A program made the translations under genes and the position numbers. A stretch of DNA of 64,000 nt from DASVHS01 sp035468985 (GTDB lineage Bacteria > Acidobacteriota > Thermoanaerobaculia > Gp7-AA8). How positions within the stretch are numbered: position 1 is the first letter of the stretch; every line of letters begins with the position of its first letter. A model generated the notes under the pieces. The model was not told the DNA's origin. It saw only the letters and a program-made list of their open reading frames with translations, and searched no databases. Location of the stretch: assembly GCA_035468985.1 (NCBI GenBank), contig DATISF010000001.1:1-64000 (forward strand). Reading direction: 5' to 3'. Positions 25,804 through 34,474 of this stretch are shown here, in pieces.

Positions 25804-27861
25804 ATGAAACGACGGTCATTATTCATCACACTGGTTTTCATCGCCGCGACGGCGCTCGCGGCAAAACAGCCGGTTACCCACGAGACGCTCTGGCTGATGA
25901 AGCGCGTCGGCACGCCGGCCATCAGTCCCGACGGCCGCTGGGTGGCATTCTCCGTCACCGACCCTTCCTACGATCCGAAGGAGCAGTCGAGCGACCTCTG
26001 GCTCGCTCCGGCCGACGGAAGCGCGAAACCGCGCAAGATCACGTCGAGCAAAGCGACCGAGGGAGATCTGACCTGGTCGCCGGACAGCAGGCGGATCGCG
26101 TTCACCACCAAACGCGAGGGCGACGAGGCCAGTCAGCTCTACCTTCTCGACATCGCCGGCGGCGGCGAAGCGCAGCGCATCACGTCGCAGCCGGCCGCGG
26201 TGTCCTCGCCGAAATTCAGCGACGACGGACACAACATCCTCTTTGTCTCCTCGGTCAAGAGGAGCGATGAGAAGGACCGCAAGGCGAATGTGCGGGTGTA
26301 CGAGTCGTACCCGATCCGCAACTGGGACCGCTGGATCGAGCCCGACAAGCAGGTTCACCTTTTCGTGCAACCGCTCGCCGAGGGGTCGAAGGCAACCGAC
26401 GTCCTCGCGGGCACGAAGCTCATCGCCGTACCGGGATTCGCCGGCACCTCGGCGGGCCTGGGCGGCGAGACGATTCACGCGGAGTGGTCGCCCGACGGTC
26501 AGTGGATCGTGTTCGGCGTTTCGACCGATCGCAACACCGCGGCATATGCGGAGACCGGCGTCGATCTCTATCGCGTGCGCGCAACCGGCGGCGAGCCGGA
26601 GCGCATCGCCCATGGCGAGGGAAGCTACGGCGACGCGCAGTTCAGCCCCGACGGCAAAACGCTCTACGCCACGTTCAATCCAAACAACAAACTGCCGTTC
26701 AACAACAACCGGCTGGTCGGGTTCGACTGGCCCTCGATGGCGAACCGCCGCGAGATCGTCGGCCAGCCGTTCGACCGTTCCGTCGGCGACTACGCCGTGA
26801 CCTCGGATGGCAAGACGATCTACTTCACCGCCGGAGACGCTGGCCTCGAGAAGATTTACGTCGTGTCTTCGAAAGGCGGCGACGCCCGTCTGGCCGTCGA
26901 GCCGGAGCGCGGCGTCTACACCGATCTCGCGATTGCCGGGAATTCCCCCTCGCTGGTGATGATCGGGCGCTGGGGCAGCTCCATCGACCCGCAGGAAATC
27001 GTGCGCATCGACCCCGCGGCAAAGACGCGACGGAACATCACCGACTTCAACGTCGAGAAGGCGGCTTCGCTCGACTGGCAGCCGCCGCAGCACTTCTGGT
27101 TCACGAACAAGGACGGCATGCGGATTCACAACATGATCGTCGTGCCGGAGAACTTCGACCCGAACAAGAAGTACCCATTGTTCGTGCTGATCCACGGCGG
27201 CGCCGCGAGCATGTGGGCCGATCAGATCTCGCTGCGCTGGAACTACCACCTGCTGGCGAAGCCCGGCTACGTCATGCTGATGACCGACTATCGCGGCTCG
27301 ACCGGCTACGGCGAAAAGTTCGCGCAGTCGATTCAGGGCGATCCGCTGCGCGGTCCGGGAAACGACGTCAATCAGGCGGCGGACGAGGCCATCAAGCGCT
27401 TCCCGTTCATCGACGGCACGCGGCAGATCGCGGGCGGCGCGAGTTACGGAGGCCATCTCGCCAACTGGCTCGAGGCCACGACCACGCGCTACAAGGCCAT
27501 CATCAGCCATGCCGGGCTCTCCACTCTCCTGACGCAGTGGGGCACGAGCGACGGCAACTACTCTCGCGAGCTGATGGTCGGCGGCCCGTTCTGGGATCCG
27601 AAGAACAAGCTGTGGATCGAGCAGAGCCCGCTCACCTACGCCGCGAATTTCAAGACGCCGATCCTGATGTCGGTGGGCGAACGCGATTTCCGCGTCCCCA
27701 TGAACAACACCCTCGAAATGTGGGCTACCCTCCAGCGCGAGCGCGTTCCCAGCAAGCTTCTTGTATGGCCGGAGGAGAATCACTGGATTCTCAACGGCGA
27801 GAATTCGAAGTTCTTTTACGAGACGGTGTGGGATTGGATTGCCCGATGGGTGAACACTTAA
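25804..27861 (+). CDS. Exported S9-family prolyl oligopeptidase-like peptidase
   Basis: A 685-residue serine peptidase with a signal peptide (SLFITLVFIAATALAAK), an N-terminal WD40/PD40-like propeller (repeats such as SPDGRWVAF, SPDSRRIAF, SPDGKTLYA) and a C-terminal alpha/beta-hydrolase domain. The catalytic triad is readable: S547 in GGASYGGH, D628 in GERDFRVP and H660 in ENHW. It resembles dipeptidyl/acylaminoacyl peptidases of the periplasm. GGAG lies just before ATG 25804. The selenocysteine thioredoxin-like gene starts 4 bp after its stop, so the two are one transcript. Confidence 0.9.
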   Translation: MKRRSLFITLVFIAATALAAKQPVTHETLWLMKRVGTPAISPDGRWVAFSVTDPSYDPKEQSSDLWLAPADGSAKPRKITSSKATEGDLTWSPDSRRIAFTTKREGDEASQLYLLDIAGGGEAQRITSQPAAVSSPKFSDDGHNILFVSSVKRSDEKDRKANVRVYESYPIRNWDRWIEPDKQVHLFVQPLAEGSKATDVLAGTKLIAVPGFAGTSAGLGGETIHAEWSPDGQWIVFGVSTDRNTAAYAETGVDLYRVRATGGEPERIAHGEGSYGDAQFSPDGKTLYATFNPNNKLPFNNNRLVGFDWPSMANRREIVGQPFDRSVGDYAVTSDGKTIYFTAGDAGLEKIYVVSSKGGDARLAVEPERGVYTDLAIAGNSPSLVMIGRWGSSIDPQEIVRIDPAAKTRRNITDFNVEKAASLDWQPPQHFWFTNKDGMRIHNMIVVPENFDPNKKYPLFVLIHGGAASMWADQISLRWNYHLLAKPGYVMLMTDYRGSTGYGEKFAQSIQGDPLRGPGNDVNQAADEAIKRFPFIDGTRQIAGGASYGGHLANWLEATTTRYKAIISHAGLSTLLTQWGTSDGNYSRELMVGGPFWDPKNKLWIEQSPLTYAANFKTPILMSVGERDFRVPMNNTLEMWATLQRERVPSKLLVWPEENHWILNGENSKFFYETVWDWIARWVNT

Positions 27862-27865
27862 GACG

Positions 27866-29167
27866 ATGAGAAAAACAATCGCAGCAGCCGTTCTCGTCCT
27901 GAGCGCGCTTCCCGCGCTCGCGAAGGAAGTCCTGCCGTTCATCGAGGATGACTTCGGCAAGGCGGTGGCCCGGGCCAGGGCGAAGAACGAACCGATCTTC
28001 GTCGATGCCTGGGCACCGTGGTGACACACGTGCCGTTCGATGCGGGCTTACGTCTTCACCGATAAGTCCCTCGAGCGGTACGCCGGACGGTTCGTCTGGC
28101 TCAGCGTGAATACCGAAGACGCGAAGAACGCGAAGTTCCTCGAGAAGTACCCCATGCCTGCCCTGCCGACGATGATGGTCCTCGATCCGGCCGGCGAGAA
28201 GATCGTTTTGCGCTACGTCGGCGGCGCGACGCTCGATCAGCTGGAGAAGCTCCTCGATGATGCGTCGAAGAAAACGCACTCCGCGTCCGACACCCTCGTC
28301 GAATCCGCCGACAAGCTCGCTTCGGAAGGCAAACATGACGAGGCGGTGAAACTCTACGAGTCGTCTTTGGAGAAGGCGCCGAAGAACTGGCGCCGCTACG
28401 GGCCAACGGCCGAGTCGCTGCTGTTTTCTCTCAGCATGGCCAAGGACTACGAGCGGTGCGCATCACGGGCGGTCGATCTGTACGCGCGTCTGAAGTCGAC
28501 GCGGTCCGGCGCGAACGTCGCGGCCGCCGGACTCGATTGCGCGGCATCGCTGGACGACAAGAACGCCAGGCGCGCCGACCTCATCGCCGAGCTCGACAAG
28601 GACGCGCGTGCGGCGCTCGACGACCCGAAGATCGATCTCGCCGGCGACGATCGCTCCGGCATCTTCATTTCGCTCATCGATGCCCGCGACGCGTTGAAAG
28701 ACGAGGCGGGAGCGAAGACGCTTCGCGAAGAATGGGCGGCGTTCCTGGAAAAAGCGGCGTCGGAAGCGAAGACGCCCGAGCAGCGCGCGGTCTACGACTC
28801 TCACCGCATCAGCGCCTACCTCGACCTCGGCACTCCCGAGAAAGCGATTCCGATGCTCGAGCAGTCCGCGCGCGATCTCCCGGATGACTACAACCCGCAC
28901 GCGCGGCTGTCGCTCGCGTACAAGGCCATGAAGGAGTACGACAGGGCCCTTGCGGAGTCCAATCTCGCGCTGGCCCGCGCCTACGGCCCGCGCAAGCTCC
29001 TGATCCTCAGGCAGAAGGCCGACGTCTACATCGCGAAAGGCGACAAGGAAGGGGCGAAGAAAACGTACGCCGAGGCGGTGGCGTACGCGAAGTCGTTGCC
29101 GAAGGAGCAGGTGCGCGCCAGCACCATCGCGTCACTGGAAAAGAAGCTGACGGAACTTTCGCAATAA
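27866..29167 (+). CDS. Exported thioredoxin-like selenoprotein with UxxC motif (TGA = Sec53)
   Basis: A 433-residue reading frame when TGA 28022-28024 is read as selenocysteine. From ATG 27866: a signal peptide ending ALPALA, then FIEDDFGKAVARARAKNEP and IFVDAWAPW-U-HTC-RSM. This is exactly the thioredoxin-fold context WCHTC with U53 replacing the first Cys; C56 is the resolving partner. Downstream, the fold continues with FVWLSVNTEDAKN, the cis-Pro region MPALPTMMVLDP, and TPR-like helices from residue 150. A caller that stops at TGA reports only 28040-29167, which loses the signal peptide and active site. The 36-bp overlap with the convergent YfhO gene is at the 3' end. Role: probably a periplasmic thiol reductase or peroxide-handling protein. 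Confidence in the frame is high; use of Sec rests on the tRNA-Sec gene at 38271-38368. Confidence 0.88.
28029..28052 (+). promoter_or_regulatory. Candidate bacterial SECIS hairpin of the thioredoxin-like gene
   Basis: Just after the TGA, CGTGCCG (28029-28035) can pair with CGGGCTTACG (28043-28052) with one single-base and one two-base bulge, leaving the 7-base loop TTCGATG. It lies inside the coding sequence, as bacterial SECIS elements do. The loop starts 12 bases after TGA, closer than is usual, so the call is tentative. Confidence 0.3.
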
Positions 29168-31486
29168 CGCTGCGATCACGATTGCGGCGAGCGTCGCGAT
29201 CGTGATCGCTCTTCCGATCACGAACGACTGCGGCTTGTAGACGAACTTCACGCGGTGTTGGCCCGCGGGCACGAAGACGGAGAGGAACGCCGTGTTCGCG
29301 AGCTGCACCGGCGCCCGCCGGCCGTCCACCCAGGCCCGCCACCCGCTCCACGCCGCCTCCGACAACACCACCCACCCGCCCCGCTGCATGTTCGCGCGGA
29401 TCTCGTAGCCGTCGTGCCTCTTGCTGACGGACACCCGGCCCGGCCCGTTTTCAATTTCGAATGGAGCAGCGGCTTCGGCCGGAGTGGGGCCCCGGCTGGA
29501 GCCGGGGGTCCATCGGATCCACGCCCGCGTCGCGAAATCCGTCTCGCTGGTCATTTCGTTGAGCGCTTTCCAGTCGATGGAGTACGACCGAACGCGGGCG
29601 GGGACGAAACCGCGCGGAACCACGTGCGTGTTCTCGAGAAGATGTGTGCCGCGTTGTTGCCCGGCGACATGCCAGCCGGACGGCGGCACGTAGTTCGCGG
29701 GCGTGATCGCGTAGCGGACGTTCAGAAACGAGAGGAACGGCCGGCTCAGATCGTCGACGCGATTGAAGAACACCGGCTGCGGAATGCACCACAGCCGATA
29801 GGTCTCCGCGTAACGCAGCAGCGTCATCGCCTCGTATCCGCGCACGTCTTCCAGCTCGTACAGCGAGCTCATGCCGGGGACGAACGCCATGCCCGCCCCG
29901 ACGATGCGAAACGGCTCGCGGATGTTCCTGAGCGGTTCGAGAATCAGGATCGGCGGATACGCGTCGCGCGCGGGAAACGTCTTGTACGTTCCTCCGTCAC
30001 TGATCACACGCTGAAGAAGGATCGCCGCGAGAATCACGGCAACCGGCCGTTTGAACAACAACGCCATCCCCACAACCGCCAGTCCGGCGATCTCCGCGAA
30101 GATTTTGTAATCGCCCCATTTCTCGACGTTCGGCGCAACGACGTCGGCGCGCACGATCAACAATGTTCCGGCGGCGAGGATCACCAGCACGGCCGCGGCA
30201 GTCACCGCGGCCGCGAGATCGCGCTCGCGACGAAGAAACTCCTCGACGCCGATCGCGGCCAGCAGCGCCAGCGCGAACGCCGCGCCGAACGAGAATCGTG
30301 AGTTGATGGCGACATCGAACAGCGGCAGCTTCTGCAGTGCGCGCGCAATCGGTTTCCACTCGGCGCGCGCCAGGATGCAGAAGATCGCCAGCCCGGCGAA
30401 GAACCACGTCTCACGCGAACGCACGCGCCAGATCGCGTAGATCGCCAGGGCCATGACGATGCTGCCGACTGCCGCGGTGTCGTAGGGCACATACACGCCG
30501 GAGCGCCATTGCCGCACGTACAGGAACGGGAGGAAATCTGTCGCCACGCGCGCCGCCACCTCGGGCGCGCTGGCCCCTCGCCGCTCACTCGCATACGTCG
30601 CGCGCACGAAGCTCTCCTCGGTCTGCGGCACGGCCTCGATGATCGGCAGGACGTACACGGCGCAGAGAAGCAGGGCCAGCGCGCCCGCGCCGACCCCGGT
30701 CAACGCGGCGCGAATGACGTTCGTTCGGCTCGAGGCCATCTCGAACACCGCGTAGACGATGCCGAGGAAAACGACGTGCAACGCCGTCTCGGGATGTCCG
30801 GCGAGGAGCATCAACGTGAATGCCGCGGTCAGCAGGGCAAACGACGCAGGAGCGGGATCTCGCACCACGCGGCGAACGCCCAGCAGAACGATGGGAAGAA
30901 AGGCCCAGGAAAATGCGAGCGGCCAGAGCGTGAAGAATGTCAGATCGCTGCAGAACATCCATCCCGCCGCGGCGATGAGGGCGGCGGCCTCGCGGCATCC
31001 GAGCTCGCGCGCGAAGAGGAACGCGCCGAGGGCGGCGATGAAGAAGAGCATGGCCGCGGTGTAGGTCATGCTCTTCGCCACCGGAAGCAGACAGGCGATC
31101 AGCGTGAACGGGCTGTACGCGGCCGGCTGCGCGGCTGCCGCGAGAATGTCGCCCGAAAGAATGAACGGGTTGAGAATCGGCCACTCGCCACGCGACAAGG
31201 CAACCTGAACGGCTTTCCGCCACGGAATCATCTGCGAGGCGACATCGGACAGATGCCCGTTGTGCGTTCCGGCAATCCCGTACTGCGCGCGGACCGGCAA
31301 AAGTGGTTCGCTGGCGTAGGCGATGTCGATCGGCGCGTAGACCCGATCGGTGACCAGCGCGAATCCGGTGAAGCAAAACGGCAGAAGAACGAGCAGCGCC
31401 GCCGCGATGCGCGAGACCGGCCGCACGAAGCGATGACAGATCACCAGGGCGGCGGCCGCCGTTGCGGCGTACAGCAGCAGAATCAT
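29132..31486 (-). CDS. YfhO-family polytopic membrane protein
   Basis: A 784-residue protein with a dozen or so hydrophobic helices, a C-terminal soluble region and a final helix. The N-terminal part (PWRKAVQVALSRGEWPILNP) and the helix loops match YfhO-like GT-C-fold proteins that glycosylate cell-surface polymers in some bacteria; here the acceptor is unknown. It is the last gene of the five-gene minus-strand unit, 6 bp after the metalloprotease stop, and overlaps the convergent selenoprotein gene by 36 bp. A palindromic repeat at 29461-29513 encodes the in-frame insertion WTPGSSRGPTPAEAAAPF near residue 665. Confidence 0.8.
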   Translation of the reverse strand: MILLLYAATAAAALVICHRFVRPVSRIAAALLVLLPFCFTGFALVTDRVYAPIDIAYASEPLLPVRAQYGIAGTHNGHLSDVASQMIPWRKAVQVALSRGEWPILNPFILSGDILAAAAQPAAYSPFTLIACLLPVAKSMTYTAAMLFFIAALGAFLFARELGCREAAALIAAAGWMFCSDLTFFTLWPLAFSWAFLPIVLLGVRRVVRDPAPASFALLTAAFTLMLLAGHPETALHVVFLGIVYAVFEMASSRTNVIRAALTGVGAGALALLLCAVYVLPIIEAVPQTEESFVRATYASERRGASAPEVAARVATDFLPFLYVRQWRSGVYVPYDTAAVGSIVMALAIYAIWRVRSRETWFFAGLAIFCILARAEWKPIARALQKLPLFDVAINSRFSFGAAFALALLAAIGVEEFLRRERDLAAAVTAAAVLVILAAGTLLIVRADVVAPNVEKWGDYKIFAEIAGLAVVGMALLFKRPVAVILAAILLQRVISDGGTYKTFPARDAYPPILILEPLRNIREPFRIVGAGMAFVPGMSSLYELEDVRGYEAMTLLRYAETYRLWCIPQPVFFNRVDDLSRPFLSFLNVRYAITPANYVPPSGWHVAGQQRGTHLLENTHVVPRGFVPARVRSYSIDWKALNEMTSETDFATRAWIRWTPGSSRGPTPAEAAAPFEIENGPGRVSVSKRHDGYEIRANMQRGGWVVLSEAAWSGWRAWVDGRRAPVQLANTAFLSVFVPAGQHRVKFVYKPQSFVIGRAITIATLAAIVIAALLRKFRQLLFQ
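29461..29513. repeat. Palindromic repeat inside the YfhO-like gene
   Basis: ATGGAGC at 29461 opens the element; TGGGGCCCCGGCT and AGCCGGGGGTCCA (29485-29512) form an inverted repeat. Both this copy and the one at 12244-12275 are preceded by TTCGA, so the border is conserved. Confidence 0.65.
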
Positions 31487-31492
31487 CGGCGA

Positions 31493-33856
31493 CTATCGTC
31501 GCACCGAGCGCCGCCGTCCGGTCGCCGGCGAGACCGTGGCCGCGACGCTTTTCACATCGCCGCACGGATTCGTGACACGGACCCAGAACTGCGCCGGTGC
31601 CGTGATGATCGGCGTCGCCAGTGCCGGTCCGCTTCCCCCGACCGGATGCGTGAAGTCGAGAACGGGACCCTGGTACCAGGAGTAGTTCAGCGAGGGACCG
31701 CTCGCGGTGACGGTCAGAATCGCGCTCGTCCCTGCCGCCACGGTTTGACTCTGCGGCTGTCCGTTGATCACGGGCGGCGTGCATGTCTCGACGATCGTCA
31801 CGGCCGCCGGTCCGGTGGAGGTATTTCCGCAGGCATTCGTCGCCTGGAGCCAGAACGATGTCGGAGCGAAGAGAGGCCGCGTCGTGAACGAGCTCGTGCT
31901 CGCGTTCGGCACGGGGTGAGAGGTGTCATCGGCTTTTCCTTCGAACCACTGAATGAAAAGCGGCTGCGTTCCGCTGATCGTCGCGGAGAGCGTTGCGCCC
32001 GTTCCGGTCACGACCTGTGCGTCCGCGGGTGGGATGACGACGCGCGGTGCATCGCATGGAGTGACGGTGATGGTCACGGCATCGCTCGTCGCCGTCGCGC
32101 CGCAATCGTTCGAGATCTGGACCCAGAACGACTGCGTGGCAGCGGGCGTGACAAGGATCGACGGACCGGTCCCGCCGGTGACGGGGTGCGATGTGTCGCC
32201 GCGCGCGCCGGCGAACCATTGATACGTGAGCGACCGGCCCGGACTCACTGCCGAGACGCTGATCGTCTCGCTGCGTCCCTGAATGATCGTCGTGCTCGAA
32301 GTCATCGAGGTGATCGTCAGGCCCGGACAACCATTGACGGTGACGGTCGCCGAGTCACTGTCAGCCGGCGGCGTGCATTGACCGGTGACGCGAACCCAGA
32401 AGCTCGTTGTCTGCGCGAGCGAGTCGATCGTCAGCACGGGACCCGTCCCGTTCGACGCCGGCTGGCGCGTGTCGCCGCGCGTTCCGACAAACCACTGGTA
32501 CGTGAATGGCGTCGTTCCGCTGACGCCGACGCTCAGCGCGACCGGCGAGCCGCGAAAATCCGCGGACTGCGGTTGCGAAGTGATCGCCGGCGGCGTGCAC
32601 GGCGGCGGCCCCGCGCCCGCACCGTACACCGCGGACGCGGCTTCCACATCCCACGGCAGCAGATTTGCGCCGAGAGGATCGTTGTTGAAGTCGACGGAGG
32701 AATTCATGAGCGCGGTGCTCGTGCACGAGGGCTGGGTGCACGGCGAGGAGCCGTCAGGGTTCTGATCGGAATGCCGGAACCCGAGAGTGTGTCCGAGCTC
32801 GTGGGCGAGAACGTGATCGAAGCCTCTGCCGGTCAATCCGGCCGCTGCACCGCCCGTGTTGATCCCGTCCTGCACCACGAGATCCGCCTCGCCGATGGTG
32901 ATGAAGGTCTCGCCGTTGAACGTATGCGTCTGCGATGGATCGAACCATGCCCCGCCGATCGCGAGAACGTTCCGGCTGCTTCCCGTGCCGGGAAACGCTC
33001 CCGCGATCTCCCCGTTCGGATCGTTGAACAGGATCGAGTTCGTGCCGTCGGCATTCTGCAGGCCTCCGCGCGCGGTCGTTGTTCCACCGTATTGATATCG
33101 GATGTTCGAGGAAGCATTGCTCGTCCAGACGTTGAGACCCTTCTGTGCGGCGTTGATCCCACCGTCCGGGCCTGTCCCCGGCTGCGTCCCGTTGCTCCGA
33201 AAGACGACAGCCGTCGGAAACGTGCTCCAGCGGATTCCCTTGCCGTTCTGCTGGATCAGGTAGGTGCTCGCAGGCCCCACGGCATTGCTCTCGATCGGCC
33301 GCGAGCGAAGAGCGAAGTAATCATCCGGCGGATTGCCGCCGCGCACCGTCTCGCGAACGAACTGCAGGAACTCCGCGGCGGAGCGATGGAGCTCGCGGTG
33401 CGGCATCCCGTCGGCGTTCCAGCCGAAGATCTCGCCGCGCTCGAGGTACTCATGCCCGTCGGTATCACGCGCGAACGTGAATCGTCCCAGGCCGATGCCA
33501 CTTGTGGTCCATTCACCGTCGGCGTCGGTGTCGAGCATCAGGAGCGTTCGCTCGCCGGCGCGGAATCGCGGCGCGCCTGCGATGGCGAGACCGGTGTTGC
33601 CAACGATGCCGCCGAGCTCGACGACGTCGAATTCGTCGCCGGTCTGGAACGGTCCGGCGATCGCCTCATCGACGTGCATCCGCGTCGCGGTCTCGATCGT
33701 TCCTCGCGGAGAGCGGAACGAGATCGACTCTCCAGCCGTGGCTACGACGATCGCCGCCGACGATCGGATCAGGTCGGCATCTGTTCCGACCAGGTACGTG
33801 GTGGCGCGTGCAACGGACGCGATCAGAAAGACGGCCATCGAAAACGAGCGGCGCAT
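31493..33856 (-). CDS. Secreted zinc metalloprotease with C-terminal Ig-like repeats
   Basis: A 787-residue exported protein: signal peptide SMAVFLIASVARA, a unique N-terminal part, a matrixin-like catalytic domain with the zinc motif HELGHTLGFRH (HExxHxxGxxH) near residue 350, and a Met-turn-like ALMNSS. From about residue 415 come four or five Ig-like repeats of about 85 residues, each with a pattern such as PAITSQPQS...QWFVGTRGDT and ending SFWVQI or FWVRVT. The repeats probably serve surface attachment or substrate binding. The gene is 1 bp from the upstream small membrane protein gene. The natural substrate is not inferable. Confidence 0.88.
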   Translation of the reverse strand: MRRSFSMAVFLIASVARATTYLVGTDADLIRSSAAIVVATAGESISFRSPRGTIETATRMHVDEAIAGPFQTGDEFDVVELGGIVGNTGLAIAGAPRFRAGERTLLMLDTDADGEWTTSGIGLGRFTFARDTDGHEYLERGEIFGWNADGMPHRELHRSAAEFLQFVRETVRGGNPPDDYFALRSRPIESNAVGPASTYLIQQNGKGIRWSTFPTAVVFRSNGTQPGTGPDGGINAAQKGLNVWTSNASSNIRYQYGGTTTARGGLQNADGTNSILFNDPNGEIAGAFPGTGSSRNVLAIGGAWFDPSQTHTFNGETFITIGEADLVVQDGINTGGAAAGLTGRGFDHVLAHELGHTLGFRHSDQNPDGSSPCTQPSCTSTALMNSSVDFNNDPLGANLLPWDVEAASAVYGAGAGPPPCTPPAITSQPQSADFRGSPVALSVGVSGTTPFTYQWFVGTRGDTRQPASNGTGPVLTIDSLAQTTSFWVRVTGQCTPPADSDSATVTVNGCPGLTITSMTSSTTIIQGRSETISVSAVSPGRSLTYQWFAGARGDTSHPVTGGTGPSILVTPAATQSFWVQISNDCGATATSDAVTITVTPCDAPRVVIPPADAQVVTGTGATLSATISGTQPLFIQWFEGKADDTSHPVPNASTSSFTTRPLFAPTSFWLQATNACGNTSTGPAAVTIVETCTPPVINGQPQSQTVAAGTSAILTVTASGPSLNYSWYQGPVLDFTHPVGGSGPALATPIITAPAQFWVRVTNPCGDVKSVAATVSPATGRRRSVRR

Positions 33857-33857
33857 T

Positions 33858-34127
33858 CTACGATCTCGTGACCAGACGGCGCGCGAAGTAGCCGGCGCCG
33901 AAAATCCCCACCAGAACCGCGACGATCGCCACGACACGGGCGCTGCCGCTGAACTGGTCGGGGTAACGCACCATGTTGAGAACGAGGATCGCGCTCATGA
34001 TGAGGTAAAGCGCGATGCGCATCGCGTAGAGCGTCTGCGAAGGCCGCCGCCCGCGGATCGTGTCGCTCCAGACGATCCACAGCATCACCGTCAACGCGGC
34101 GATGGCCATGCCGACCGGAGAGATCAT
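33858..34127 (-). CDS. Small three-helix membrane protein
   Basis: An 89-residue hydrophobic protein with segments GMAIAALTVMLWIVW, AMRIALYLIMSAILVLNMVR and VVAIVAVLVGIFGAGYF. No family is recognised. ATG 34127 overlaps the stop of the ArsC/Spx-like selenoprotein gene by 4 bp, and the metalloprotease gene follows after 1 bp, so it is part of a tightly coupled operon. Confidence 0.75.
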   Translation of the reverse strand: MISPVGMAIAALTVMLWIVWSDTIRGRRPSQTLYAMRIALYLIMSAILVLNMVRYPDQFSGSARVVAIVAVLVGIFGAGYFARRLVTRS

Positions 34128-34474
34128 CGTTTCGTCAACGGCCCGTACTCGTCGGGCTTGTAGCCGAAGACCGCTTTCCCCTTGCCGATCACGAGCGGCC
34201 TGCGGATCAGATTCGGCTCTTCCATCATCAGATCGATGGCCTGTCTCTTCGTCAGTTTCCGCGCGCCGAGGTTGCGCTCCTTGTAGGCCGGGGAGCGGGT
34301 GTTGATGAAGTCTTCGAGGTGCGACTCGTCAATCAGTTTCTCGAGCAGCTCGCACGAGGGCGGCTCCTTCGCCAGATCGTGTTTCACCAGTTCGACGCCG
34401 CGACCTTCCAGGTCGGCCACCGCCTTGCGGCAGCTCGTTCAGGTCGGCTTGAGGTACATCTCCAGCTTCGTCAT
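34124..34474 (-). CDS. ArsC/Spx-like selenoprotein with UxxC motif (TGA = Sec12)
   Basis: A 116-residue protein if the TGA at 34439-34441 (complement) is read through: MTKLEMYLKPT-U-TSC-RKAV. ArsC/Spx-family thioredoxin-fold proteins have Cys at that place, e.g. CxxCRKA; here U12 and C15 form UTSC. The rest fits the family: VELVKHDLAKEPPS, INTRSPAYKERNLG and the conserved RRP loop in LIRRPLVIGKGKAVFGY. ATG 34474 has a GAGGAAG site and overlaps the BFD-like stop by 4 bp. A call from the next ATG (34420) removes the motif. Activity could be arsenate or thiol/disulfide reduction, or an Spx-like role; electrons may come from the co-encoded Fe-S protein. The reading frame is certain; Sec decoding is inferred from the motif and tRNA-Sec. 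Confidence 0.9.
34397..34417 (-). promoter_or_regulatory. Candidate bacterial SECIS hairpin of the ArsC/Spx-like gene
   Basis: In the mRNA, GCCGACC pairs with GGTC and GGC across a two-base bulge, with apical loop TGGAA. The loop starts 29 bases after TGA, within the range usual for bacterial SECIS elements, and has G at its second position. It lies in the coding sequence, just after GCGGTG. Confidence 0.5.

Noticed and set aside
28040..29167. Thioredoxin-like gene as an ordinary ORF starting at ATG 28040
   Set aside because: This start lies inside the thioredoxin motif, has no ribosome site and removes signal peptide and active site; the read-through frame from 27866 explains the sequence better.
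34124..34420. ArsC-like gene starting at ATG 34420
   Set aside because: It would remove the catalytic motif; the frame from ATG 34474 through one TGA has a ribosome site and operon overlap.
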